A stretch of 64,000 nt of DNA, from positions 62,001 through 126,000 of the forward strand of contig JAVBOA010000002.1 of NCBI GenBank assembly GCA_031551135.1, given 5' to 3'. This stretch comes from JAITVM01 sp031551135. Lineage in GTDB: Bacteria; Bacillota; Clostridia; Lachnospirales; JAITVM01. Of the stretch, positions 24,830-33,094 are shown piece by piece (the stretch's first letter is position 1; every line of letters starts with the position of its first letter). Made by a program: the position numbers and the translations under genes. The notes below the pieces were generated by a model. It searched no databases. It worked only from the letters and a program-made list of their open reading frames with translations, and was not told the origin of the DNA.

Positions 24830-25709
24830 TTTGATCGCCGTCCTTATTATAAAAATGCAGGAAAATATCCTCCAATTCCGGCGGGTTGCAAGATAAATTA
24901 TGTATACCAAAGTCGGTCAATTTTTTCAAAACATTATTTAAATTATTATCATCAACGCTGAAGCTGATTTTATTGCCGTCGATTTTTAAATTGTCCACGC
25001 TTTCCAATTTAGTCAGCTTTGAATTACATTCCGCATTTACAATCATTTGCGAAAAATGCCTTAACTCACTTAAATTTCCTGATTCCACAATTATTCCGTC
25101 TTTGATAATTGTCAAGCTGTCACAGATTTTTTCTACTTCCGAAAGTATATGACTGGACAAAAAAACCGTTTTGCCTTTTGAAGCAAGTTCACGTATGCAT
25201 TCCTGAAAAACATTTTCCATCAGCGGATCCAACCCGGAAGTCGGCTCATCCAAAATATACAATTCAGCATCCAAAAGAAGCGCAGAAATTAAAATAACTT
25301 TTTGGCGGTTGCCTTTTGAATATTCTCGATATTTTTTATTTGGGTCAAATTGAAATCTTTCGATCAATTGCTTTTTTCGGGCTTTATCGAAATTTCCGTT
25401 TAGCCCCGACAAAAAATCTATAATTTCTCCGCCCGAAAGGTTCGGCCAAAGGTCAATATCTCCCGGAACATAAGATAATTTTTTATGAATTTCAAGCGAA
25501 TTTTCGAAAGCGTCTTTTCCAAAAATATTGACAAGACCCGAATCCTTTTTTAAAATACCTAAGAGAATTTTTATCGCCGTGGATTTTCCGGCACCGTTCA
25601 TTCCGATAAAGCCGTGAATTTCCCCTTCTTTTACAATCAAGTCAATGCCGCGTAAAGCTCTCGTTTTGCCATATGATTTTTTTAAATCTTTAACTTCGAT
25701 AATATTCAT
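24822..25709 (-). CDS. ABC transporter ATP-binding protein
   Basis: A 295-aa ATPase of the DrrA/CcmA-like class that powers the permease encoded immediately downstream. Walker A is GMNGAGKST (about 37-45). The signature reads EYSKGNRQKV, a degenerate LSGGQ loop common in this class. Walker B is AELYILDEPTSGLDPLM, with the H-loop in LSSHILSEVEKICD. A C-terminal accessory domain spans about 220-295. The ATG at 25709 has GGGAGTG 8 nt upstream. It lies 43 nt after glxK on the same strand, so it may be read from the same transcript, though no functional tie is evident. Confidence 0.9.
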   Translation of the reverse strand: MNIIEVKDLKKSYGKTRALRGIDLIVKEGEIHGFIGMNGAGKSTAIKILLGILKKDSGLVNIFGKDAFENSLEIHKKLSYVPGDIDLWPNLSGGEIIDFLSGLNGNFDKARKKQLIERFQFDPNKKYREYSKGNRQKVILISALLLDAELYILDEPTSGLDPLMENVFQECIRELASKGKTVFLSSHILSEVEKICDSLTIIKDGIIVESGNLSELRHFSQMIVNAECNSKLTKLESVDNLKIDGNKISFSVDDNNLNNVLKKLTDFGIHNLSCNPPELEDIFLHFYNKDGDQNE

Positions 25710-25752
25710 AAATTTCACTCCCTTAATTTCTTCCAATGCCAGAGTAACAAAT

Positions 25753-26883
25753 TTATTTAAAATTCAACAATTTCCCAATATTATACGCAGTTTTTTCTAA
25801 ATTTTCAGCACCGTTAGCCAAAGCTTTTTCTAAATCGCAAATTCCGTTTACAATACTAAATGCGCAATCGATTCCGCTATCATAAACTTTCTCGTAACCC
25901 TCGCCCAAAGAACCGGCAAGCCCTATGACAAATGCGCCATTCTCCTTTGCGATTTTTGCCACACCGATAGGCGTTTTGCCAAAAATACTTTGCCCGTCGA
26001 TTCTGCCTTCTCCGGTAATTACAAAATCAGCACCTTGCATTTTTTCATTTAAACCAACACAATCAATAACAATATCAACACCTTTTTGCAGACGTGCATT
26101 CAAAAAAGCAATAGAACCTGCTCCGAGACCGCCTGCCGCTCCTGCCCCCGGAATATTTTCCACATCTATATTCAGGGAATTTTTTATATTCAGTGCAAGA
26201 TTTTTTAGTCCGCTATCCAATATTTCCACCATTTCCAGTGTCGCACCTTTTTGCGGCCCGAAAACAGCAGAAGCCCCCTGTTCGCCGGTCAAGGGATTAC
26301 TAACATCACAGGCTATCAGAAACTCCGTTTCCTTTATCCTTGGGTCGATTCCGCTTACATCTATTTCAATAATTTTCTGCAAATCTCCGCCGCCGGTTAT
26401 TTCTTTGGAATTATTTTCGGTTAAAAAACGCACCCCCAAAGCTTGAGCCATTCCGACTCCGCCGTCGTTGGTTGCACTTCCGCCGATACCCATAATTATT
26501 TTTTTAACGCCCTTATCCAGAGCCTTTAAAATTAATTCTCCCGTTCCTCTGGTTGTTGTGATAAGCGGATTGCGGTTCTCATGAGGAACAAGCTCCAAAC
26601 CGGAAGCCGAAGCCATTTCTATCACAGCGGTTTCAGAGTTCCCCAATATTCCGAAAAAGCCTTCAACCGTTTCTCCAAGAGGTCCGGTCACAATTTCCTT
26701 AAAAAGCTTTCCGTTTGATGCATCTACCAAAGCCTGAACCGTTCCTTCGCCGCCGTCCGCCATCGGAATCAGCATAATATCCGCATTTTTGCAGGCTTTT
26801 TTGATACCTCTTTTCGCGGCTTCACACGCCTCTTTTGCGGTCATGCTTTCTTTAAATGAATCCATCGCAATAACTATCTTCAT
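25753..26883 (-). CDS. glxK: Glycerate 2-kinase
   Basis: A 376-aa enzyme of the GlxK/GarK family that converts D-glycerate and ATP to 2-phosphoglycerate, a glycolytic intermediate. Conserved blocks: MKIVIAMDSFKESMTAKEAC, PMADGGEGTVQALVDA, GIGGSATNDGGVGMAQALG, and DFVITGEGRIDGQSIFGKTP near the C-terminus. The length is normal for the family. The ATG at 26883 has AGGAGG 5 nt upstream; the open frame upstream of it overlaps the ycjS-like gene and is rejected. It is third in the LacI, ycjS-like, glxK operon. Its presence here is the main reason to think that the imported glycoside releases glycerate. Confidence 0.95.
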   Translation of the reverse strand: MKIVIAMDSFKESMTAKEACEAAKRGIKKACKNADIMLIPMADGGEGTVQALVDASNGKLFKEIVTGPLGETVEGFFGILGNSETAVIEMASASGLELVPHENRNPLITTTRGTGELILKALDKGVKKIIMGIGGSATNDGGVGMAQALGVRFLTENNSKEITGGGDLQKIIEIDVSGIDPRIKETEFLIACDVSNPLTGEQGASAVFGPQKGATLEMVEILDSGLKNLALNIKNSLNIDVENIPGAGAAGGLGAGSIAFLNARLQKGVDIVIDCVGLNEKMQGADFVITGEGRIDGQSIFGKTPIGVAKIAKENGAFVIGLAGSLGEGYEKVYDSGIDCAFSIVNGICDLEKALANGAENLEKTAYNIGKLLNFK

Positions 26884-26893
26884 CTTATGCCTC

Positions 26894-27973
26894 CTAAAAT
26901 CTAATAAGTTCTCCGGTTTTATTTGATTCATAAATTCCTTCGATAATCTTAGTCACAACAAGAGTTTCTTCCGGTCTAATTGCAGGCTCTGTATCATTAA
27001 TTACTGCCTCAATAAAAAGGCGAGCGTCCATTTCTTGATGAGTTTCTTTTGCTCCTAAATAATATTTATAGCTGTTTTTTTCAATATTAGGATAAGTAGT
27101 GTATAAATTTCCGAATTTTTCGCCGTTTATCACAAGTTTATCAGACATTTCCGCGCCGGCCTTAGTTCCGTAAAGACTGCATCGAGCCTCATGTTCATGC
27201 AAAGTATTCAAACACCACGAGCATTCAAGCGTAATAACTGCGCCGTTTTTCATATTGATAGTAGCCACGGCCGTATCTTCCACATTCTGAATTTTTTCTT
27301 TATCCCATACGCCCCAAGCATTCGCGGCTTCGCCCAAATGCCCTATTTTATTGAAGGTCTTGCCCAAAACGCTGCTGACTTCATAATTATTCATCATCCA
27401 TAAAACCAAATCAATCGAATGACATCCGATATCAATCAAAGCGCCGCCGCCTTGCATTTCCTTATTAAAAAACATGCCATGCGCCGGTATTGCGCGCCGT
27501 CTTAAAGCGTGAGCTTTAGCAAAATATATTTCGCCAAGCTCTCCGTTTTTGCAATATTCATGAAGCAACAAGCTATCCGGTCGAAAACGGTTTTGAAAAG
27601 AAATTGACAATTTTTTGCCGCTTTTTTTGGCGGCGGAAATCATACTTTCACCTTCTGCCGACGAAATAGCCATCGGTTTTTCGCACATAACATGCTTTCC
27701 GCATTCAAGCGCATTTAGGGCGTAAGGCGCATGAAATTTATTCGGAGTACAGATATAAACTACATCAATCGAGCTGTCATTAAATAAATCCTCAAGCTTT
27801 TCATAAATCCTCGCCGAAGAATTTCCTGCGTATTCTTTGCACAGCATTGCATTTGCTTGGTTTAAATCAAAAAAACCGCTGAACTCGACAGCAGGCAATT
27901 TTCTTAAGGCCGGAATATGTTTCACCCGTACTATTTCCCCGCATCCGATAAAACCTACTCTTAATTTCTTCAT
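26894..27973 (-). CDS. ycjS: Gfo/Idh/MocA oxidoreductase, YcjS-like glucoside 3-dehydrogenase
   Basis: A 359-aa NAD-dependent dehydrogenase. The Rossmann N-terminus (RVGFIGCGEIVRVKHIPALR) is followed by CTPNKFHAPYALNALECGKH and the family motif CEKP near 95-98. ALRRRAIPAHGMFFNKEMQG, with GGALIDIGCHSIDLVLW, and the segment TFNKIGHLGE resemble E. coli YcjS. That enzyme oxidises or reduces C3 of D-glucosides in the ycjQRS guloside-to-glucoside pathway. The lysine of CEKP and the histidine in GCHSID are the expected catalytic residues. Its start overlaps the LacI stop (TAATG), so it is translationally coupled. The YcjQ- and YcjR-like partners lie in the divergent arm. Confidence 0.85.
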   Translation of the reverse strand: MKKLRVGFIGCGEIVRVKHIPALRKLPAVEFSGFFDLNQANAMLCKEYAGNSSARIYEKLEDLFNDSSIDVVYICTPNKFHAPYALNALECGKHVMCEKPMAISSAEGESMISAAKKSGKKLSISFQNRFRPDSLLLHEYCKNGELGEIYFAKAHALRRRAIPAHGMFFNKEMQGGGALIDIGCHSIDLVLWMMNNYEVSSVLGKTFNKIGHLGEAANAWGVWDKEKIQNVEDTAVATINMKNGAVITLECSWCLNTLHEHEARCSLYGTKAGAEMSDKLVINGEKFGNLYTTYPNIEKNSYKYYLGAKETHQEMDARLFIEAVINDTEPAIRPEETLVVTKIIEGIYESNKTGELIRF

Positions 27974-29010
27974 TACTTAACCTCTTTTCGGGTAGAGCCT
28001 CTGATTATTAATTTAGTATCAATCATACATCCTTTTTCTTCCGGAAAATTTTTATCCATAATCTGCAAAAGCACTTTGGCGGCTTGCTCTCCCAATTCAA
28101 AAACCGGAACGCGAATTGTAGAAAGCCGAGGCTTAACAAGTTCGGCAATTTCAAAATCTCCATGCCCAATCACCAAAATATCATCCGGTACAGAAAGTCC
28201 TCTTTCGTTTATTTCATGAATAGCAACAGCCGCTTTCATATCATCAGTAGCAAAAATCGAATCAATATCAGGAGATTGATCCAAAAGTTTATTTACAGCC
28301 ATTTTAGCATCTTTAACCGTATATCCGCCATTCACGCAAAAACGTTCTTCAAATTTCAGTCCATGCATCATAAGAGCCTGCCTGTAGCCCAAATACCGGT
28401 CTTCACTGACAACAAATTTTCCCGGCGCTGTAATAATACCAATCTTAGCGGCTCCTTTTTCTATCAGATGTGAAACCGCTTCCACAGAACTTTTTATATT
28501 GTCAGTATTTATATAATAAACTTCTTCATGATTTGGTATCGTATTTTCAATAACTCTCCCAATCAATACGAAATCTATTTCATTCTTCATTAATTCGACA
28601 ATTAAATCATCATGGATACGTGAACTTAGCAAAATAAAGCCGTCAACGCGTCCGCTTTTTGCAAGTCTGATGCAATTTTCGATTTCCTGCTCCATGCTTT
28701 CAAAATTATTTAATAAAATCTGAACATTTTCTTTTTCCATAACGCTGGAAATTCCGCGTATTACCTCTGAAAAATACGGATTGCTGAAAGCCTGCTGGCT
28801 GCCGCGCAAAGCAAGAACGCCGATTGTTCCGGCTTTTTGACTCCCTAAATTTTGCGCAAGTGCGTTTGGTACATAATTTAATTCGGAAATAGCAGACATA
28901 ATAGTTTCTTTTTTTTCCTTGTCAACATAATTTCTGCCATTTAATACTCTCGACACTGTCGAAACCGAAACCCCTGCTTTATTAGCAACATCTTTAATTG
29001 TTATTCTCAT
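27973..29010 (-). CDS. LacI-family transcriptional regulator of the glycoside cluster
   Basis: A 345-aa repressor. N-terminal HTH and hinge (RITIKDVANKAGVSVSTVSR, VLNG) and a periplasmic-binding-like effector domain (GTIGVLALRGSQQAFSNPYF to the C-terminus, with DSIFATDDMKAA and RLSTIRVP). AAGGTGG is 9 nt before the ATG at 29010. It heads the left arm and is divergent from the sugar-binding protein gene. A LacI-type palindrome sits just after the right-arm promoter (29259-29272), so it probably represses the right arm until a sugar or glycoside binds. It is analogous to YcjW. Confidence 0.92.
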   Translation of the reverse strand: MRITIKDVANKAGVSVSTVSRVLNGRNYVDKEKKETIMSAISELNYVPNALAQNLGSQKAGTIGVLALRGSQQAFSNPYFSEVIRGISSVMEKENVQILLNNFESMEQEIENCIRLAKSGRVDGFILLSSRIHDDLIVELMKNEIDFVLIGRVIENTIPNHEEVYYINTDNIKSSVEAVSHLIEKGAAKIGIITAPGKFVVSEDRYLGYRQALMMHGLKFEERFCVNGGYTVKDAKMAVNKLLDQSPDIDSIFATDDMKAAVAIHEINERGLSVPDDILVIGHGDFEIAELVKPRLSTIRVPVFELGEQAAKVLLQIMDKNFPEEKGCMIDTKLIIRGSTRKEVK

Positions 29011-29041
29011 TAAAAAGACCACCTTACAACGTTATCATAAA

Positions 29042-29085
29042 ATACTATTTTCATTTTTTTCTATCCTTTATAATGAAAATAGTAT
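29042..29085. repeat. Family A repeat, short internally deleted form
   Basis: 44 bp: ATACTATTTTCATT, then TTTTTTCTATCCTTTATAA, then TGAAAATAGTAT. Both termini and one inner arm are kept and about 70 bp of core is missing. It lies in the leader of the LacI gene. Confidence 0.8.
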
Positions 29086-29105
29086 AAACAATCTTCTTCT
29101 TACTC

Positions 29106-29134
29106 ATTCTACACAATAGTAGTAATCAAGTCAA
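29106..29134 (-). promoter_or_regulatory. Left-arm promoter (LacI, ycjS-like, glxK)
   Basis: On the minus strand: TTGACT (29129-29134), 17 bp, TAGAAT (29106-29111), about 95 bp before the LacI start. Confidence 0.75.
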
Positions 29135-29222
29135 TCTTTAAAAATTGCATAGTTTTGCATAAATAAACTTAGATATTCTGCACGAAAATATATAAATATT
29201 ACATTAATGTTGAAAATATATA

Positions 29223-29251
29223 TTGACAACTATAAAATATGCGAGTATTCT
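29223..29251 (+). promoter_or_regulatory. Right-arm promoter of the glycoside operon
   Basis: TTGACA (29223-29228), 17-bp spacer, TATTCT (29246-29251); the start of transcription should be near 29258. It is followed directly by a LacI-type operator. Confidence 0.8.
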
Positions 29252-29258
29252 AAAAATA

Positions 29259-29272
29259 TGAAAGCGTTTTCA
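29259..29272. promoter_or_regulatory. LacI-family / CcpA-type operator
   Basis: TGAAAGCGTTTTCA is a palindrome with the central CG typical of LacI-family sites, and it also fits the catabolite-response element consensus. It covers the first transcribed bases after the right-arm promoter, so bound protein would block initiation. The local LacI regulator, CcpA, or both could bind. Confidence 0.78.
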
Positions 29273-29349
29273 GAATACAAAATAACGAATCGATTTTTTG
29301 TGTTTGAAAAATCTTTTATATGAATTTTATAAAAGGCAGTATGCGCCTA

Positions 29350-29463
29350 ATACTATTTTCAATATAAAGGATAGAAAAAAATATTTCATTTCGCGCTAGA
29401 AACATTGCGCGAAACGCTCCACTGTGAAAAATTTTTTTCTACTTATCAAAATGAAAATAGTAT
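29350..29463 (-). repeat. Family A palindromic repeat, long form, in the operon leader
   Basis: ATACTATTTTCAATATAAAG to AAATGAAAATAGTAT, with inner TTTCGCGC/GCGCGAAA. It lies between the operator and the binding-protein gene, so the whole operon mRNA begins with this hairpin. Confidence 0.9.
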
Positions 29464-29495
29464 AAATTAAAAATAATTATTTATGGAGGAAGATT

Positions 29496-30827
29496 ATGAA
29501 GAAAAGAATTTTATCCCTTGTCATGGCAGGTATATTGACGCTTGGTGTAACCGCTTGCGGAAGCACTGCCAATACTTCTCAGTCAGCATCAGCCCCCGAA
29601 ACATCAGCCGAAGCATCTAAAGACAACTCTGCCGAATCGACCGCCCCGGAACAAAACGCAGGCGGAAATACTTTAAACTTACTTTACACATCTGCACAAC
29701 AACCCAACGAAAAACAATATTTAAATGACAAATTTTTCGCGAAATTCAAAGAAGATACCGGTATCGATATCAAGGTAGATTTTATGACAGCTCCGGACGC
29801 AATTAAGCTGATTGAATCAGAACAGGCAAGCAATAATATTACATACGACGCTCTGTTCATCGATACGGCAAATATGGGTTCGGTTATTCAGCCGGGTTAT
29901 ATGGAAGATATCAGTGATATCCGCGGTAGCCTGCCTGTTACTTTCACCGATATGTTTGACAAATCCACAAAAGTTGACGGAAAAGATTATTTCATTCCGA
30001 TGGCATATGATATTTATTTAACTATCGCAAACAAAAAAGCTCTCGATTATTTGCCGGCAGGCGCTGACGCTCAAAACCTTACTTGGGAGCAATACGCAGA
30101 CTGGGCGGTTGCTATCGCCAAAGGAAGCGGCGGCGGAAAAACAATGTTCCCTGCTTCTTTAGAAAAATCTCAGCTTCTTTACCCAATGGGCGGAATCGGC
30201 CTTAGCTATGGCGCTGATTTTCCTCAAGTAAATTCTGACGCTTTTATCTCCGGTCTTGAACTTATCGCAAAAATGGCTCAAGGTGATGCTTTTTACGCAG
30301 ACCAAGCAAATTATACAGCTCCTACCGACCCACTCAAAACTGAAGCTGTTTGGCTGACATTCGGGCATATGGCTCCGGTTGGTGCGGCTTATACGGCTTC
30401 TCCGAACAAATTTGTAATCGGCGCAGCTCCTAAAGGCTCTCAAGGTAGCGGCTCGACTGCCGGTGCATGGTGTATCGGAGTTTTAAAAGGTGCTAAAAAC
30501 CCTGAAAACGCTAAAAAAATCATTGAATTTATGGCTGACCCAGAAAATAACTATGAACTTTGCTCCAATCAAGGCGGTTTTATGAGTCCTATCGCCGAAG
30601 TACAGGATAAAATAGGTTCAGAGCCTTCCGACGACATTATGAAAGCCGGAATGTTAATGCTCGAAACAGCTACCGTGGCCGGAGTTCCTGCTTCTCAATA
30701 CAGCGACTGGAACTCAGTTAAACTTGTTTACGGTGATATTTTTAACAAAATTTTAGCCGATAAAGCTACTCCTGACAAAGCATTTTTGGACGGAGAACAG
30801 GCAAAAATTGACGCGCTTAAAAAATAA
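29496..30827 (+). CDS. Sugar ABC transporter substrate-binding lipoprotein
   Basis: A 443-aa family-1 extracellular solute-binding protein. Lipoprotein signal MKKRILSLVMAGILTLGVTA with the lipidated Cys at 21, then a Ser/Ala/Glu-rich linker (to about 57). The two-lobed binding domain includes LNDKFFAKFKEDTGIDIKV and YDIYLTIANKKALDYL. AWCIGVLKGAKNPENAKKII is the usual block lining the cleft. SD GGAGGAAG lies 5 nt before the ATG at 29496. First gene of the right arm; two permeases and an ATPase follow. The likely ligand is the glycoside processed by the downstream enzymes. YcjN is the E. coli counterpart by position. Confidence 0.92.
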   Translation: MKKRILSLVMAGILTLGVTACGSTANTSQSASAPETSAEASKDNSAESTAPEQNAGGNTLNLLYTSAQQPNEKQYLNDKFFAKFKEDTGIDIKVDFMTAPDAIKLIESEQASNNITYDALFIDTANMGSVIQPGYMEDISDIRGSLPVTFTDMFDKSTKVDGKDYFIPMAYDIYLTIANKKALDYLPAGADAQNLTWEQYADWAVAIAKGSGGGKTMFPASLEKSQLLYPMGGIGLSYGADFPQVNSDAFISGLELIAKMAQGDAFYADQANYTAPTDPLKTEAVWLTFGHMAPVGAAYTASPNKFVIGAAPKGSQGSGSTAGAWCIGVLKGAKNPENAKKIIEFMADPENNYELCSNQGGFMSPIAEVQDKIGSEPSDDIMKAGMLMLETATVAGVPASQYSDWNSVKLVYGDIFNKILADKATPDKAFLDGEQAKIDALKK

Positions 30828-30975
30828 TCTCCTGCATTAAAAATTAAATTAATAATGCGAGTCTGAATTTGTGTATTTTCCGGGGGAGGATACAGCACAA
30901 TTTTTATTTCGGATTCGCATTATATATCATTTTAACAATACATTGCCGTACTATTTATCGAAAGGGGAGAAAAAA

Positions 30976-31884
30976 ATGTCAGATTCTCCGACCTCCCGTA
31001 AAACTTCCGGTTTGGACATGAAAAAATCAACTCCTTATTTGCTTTTAGCCCCTGCTTTCCTATTTTATATACTTTTCTGGGCATTGCCTGTTGTAACAAG
31101 TATTGGGGAAACTTTTACAGATACCGGAGGACAATTTACTTTATCCAATTTTAAAATGATGTGGGAGAGTGAGCTTTTCAAAGAAGCCGTTATAAATACG
31201 GGGATTTTCACGCTCGTTTCCGCTGTTTTAGAAATGGTTTTGGCTGTTGGTTTGGCCGTTCTCTTAAACAGAGAATTTAAAGGCTCGAAAATTTTGATGT
31301 TTATCGCTATGATTCCAATGGCAATTCCGCCGACAGCAGTTGCAATTTTATGGAAAACCGGCCTGCTCTCTGCCGGATGGATTAATTCTGTTTTAATGTC
31401 GCTTCATTTGATTAAAGAACCTATATCGTACCTTAGTTTTGAGGGCATGGATGCCTTGTTTATGGTAATCGCATTGGACGCTTGGACCGTAACACCGTCG
31501 ATAATGATTATTTTGCTGGCCGGCTTGCAAGGTATGCAGAAAGAATTCAAAGAAGCCGGATATACTTTCGGAGCAAACCGCTGGCAGGTCTTGCGTGATA
31601 TCACTTTGCCAATGCTAAAGCCTTCCATAATAACCTCAGTAATCCTAAGGATCATCGCCGCCATGCAGGTTTGGGCAATCGCCGTAATGGTTGTGGGATT
31701 CAGCAGAGTCCCTTTCCTTGTAGAGCGTGTGGCTTTTTATGTTGACGAAGTCAGCGGACGCCCAAACGCCGACAAATTAGCGTTTACAATTTCTTTTACC
31801 ACTACTGTTTTAGTATTTTTAGTAAGTTTGGCTTATTTCAAAGTATCTAAACGAAATACAGCTATCGAAAGGAGCGGCAAATGA
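30976..31884 (+). CDS. Sugar ABC transporter permease, MalF/YcjO-like
   Basis: A 302-aa inner-membrane subunit with six predicted helices. The ATPase-contact EAA loop is EFKEAGYTFGANRWQVLRDI, followed by TLPMLKPSI. The start is the ATG at 30976, with AAAGGGGAG 6 nt upstream; the open frame upstream lacks a ribosome site. Its stop overlaps the start of the next permease (ATGA). Together they form the membrane channel for the glycoside importer. Confidence 0.92.
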   Translation: MSDSPTSRKTSGLDMKKSTPYLLLAPAFLFYILFWALPVVTSIGETFTDTGGQFTLSNFKMMWESELFKEAVINTGIFTLVSAVLEMVLAVGLAVLLNREFKGSKILMFIAMIPMAIPPTAVAILWKTGLLSAGWINSVLMSLHLIKEPISYLSFEGMDALFMVIALDAWTVTPSIMIILLAGLQGMQKEFKEAGYTFGANRWQVLRDITLPMLKPSIITSVILRIIAAMQVWAIAVMVVGFSRVPFLVERVAFYVDEVSGRPNADKLAFTISFTTTVLVFLVSLAYFKVSKRNTAIERSGK

Positions 31885-32924
31885 GCAAATTATCTTTACC
31901 CGAAAAAACAGTTTTTTATATCATAATCGCCGCGATACTTTTGGCGGTTTGCATGCCTTTAGGATTTTATTTAAGCACATCGTTTGCATCTGATGTAGAA
32001 AACAACGAATTTCCAAGACGCTTTCTGCCTCGATTCAATATTACAGTTCAAGTCGCTTTTGATGCCGAAAGAAAAGCCTATGAAATTTTTTATGACAGCG
32101 GAAACGGTTACGAATCCATTTTAACTACTGCGAAAGCAAGCCGTTTGGAAGATTTGTTTACTTTACAATATTCGGTTACAAAACCGGGCGAAGAACTTCT
32201 GGAAGATTTCGCAATAACTCAAACCGAAGGTCCAAAAGAATTTACTTATAGCAAAAATATGTTTTATAATCTGAAAACGTTTTTTACAATCGCTACAAAT
32301 GCCAGACAAGGCTTAATAAACAGTATTATTACAGCAATGCTCACGATTTTGATTTCTATCTCTATCGGTTCTTTGGCGGGTTACGCAATGGCTCGCTATA
32401 ATTTCAAAGGTAAAGACCAAATTAATGTCATGTTGTTAATCGTTAGAATGTTCCCTGTTGTCGGAATCAGTATTCCTATGGCGGTTTTATTAATAAAAAT
32501 GGGTATGTTTGACACTCTTTGGGGCTTGGCGATTTTGTATTCGATACCTAATATCGCTTTAACAGCTTGGATTACATCCAGTATTTTTATCGGTATTAAC
32601 CGAGAATTAGAGGAAGCCTCTATGGTATTCGGCGCAGATGCCGTTCAAACTTTTATGAGAATAACCTTGCCAATCGCTCTGCCCGCACTCGCCGCAAGTT
32701 CGATGTACGCTTTTTTGGCCGCATGGAACGATACAATCGGCGCATTAATCTTAACCCGGCAAAACCAAACTTTGGCTTTGGTTGTATACAAAGCTATCGG
32801 AACAACTTCCGCCGGTATCCAATATGCCGCCGCAGGAAGCTTGGTTTTAATCGTCCCTGCTTTGGTATTTACTCTGATAATCCGTAAATACGTCAGCCAA
32901 ATGTGGGGCGGAGTCAGCATTTAA
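31881..32924 (+). CDS. Sugar ABC transporter permease, MalG/YcjP-like, with enlarged external loop
   Basis: A 347-aa permease. Helix 1 (about 10-30) is followed by a 95-residue outside loop (RRFLPRFNITVQVAFDAERK and onward). MalG-type proteins have only a short segment there and total about 280 aa. The rest is ordinary: SLAGYAMARYNFKGKDQ, then the EAA loop ELEEASMVFGADAVQTFMRI with TLPIALPALA. The start codon overlaps the previous stop by 4 nt. The extra domain may contact the binding protein or cargo; this is inference. Confidence 0.9.
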   Translation: MSKLSLPEKTVFYIIIAAILLAVCMPLGFYLSTSFASDVENNEFPRRFLPRFNITVQVAFDAERKAYEIFYDSGNGYESILTTAKASRLEDLFTLQYSVTKPGEELLEDFAITQTEGPKEFTYSKNMFYNLKTFFTIATNARQGLINSIITAMLTILISISIGSLAGYAMARYNFKGKDQINVMLLIVRMFPVVGISIPMAVLLIKMGMFDTLWGLAILYSIPNIALTAWITSSIFIGINRELEEASMVFGADAVQTFMRITLPIALPALAASSMYAFLAAWNDTIGALILTRQNQTLALVVYKAIGTTSAGIQYAAAGSLVLIVPALVFTLIIRKYVSQMWGGVSI

Positions 32925-32957
32925 AAGAAATATTGTAAAAATTAAATCGATATTGTA

Positions 32958-33070
32958 ATACTATTTACCATTTAATGTGTAGAAAAAAATTTTTTACAGC
33001 GCAGCGTTTCGCGCACGCTTCAAGCGCGAAATAAAATATTTTTTTCTGTTCTTTAGAAGGTAAATAGTAT
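32958..33070 (+). repeat. Family A palindromic repeat, long form, inside the operon
   Basis: ATACTATTTACCATTTAATG to TTTAGAAGGTAAATAGTAT. The arms match each other (TTTACC answered by GGTAAA) but differ from other copies. It separates the permease genes from the ATPase gene and could reduce downstream expression. Confidence 0.88.
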
Positions 33071-33094
33071 AAGCAGAACTGATTGGAGGTATAC

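Noticed and set aside
23303..25709. Assigning the ABC-2 exporter to the glycoside pathway because it follows glxK by 43 nt
   Set aside because: The class exports drugs or lipids and has no known role in sugar import; proximity alone is not enough.
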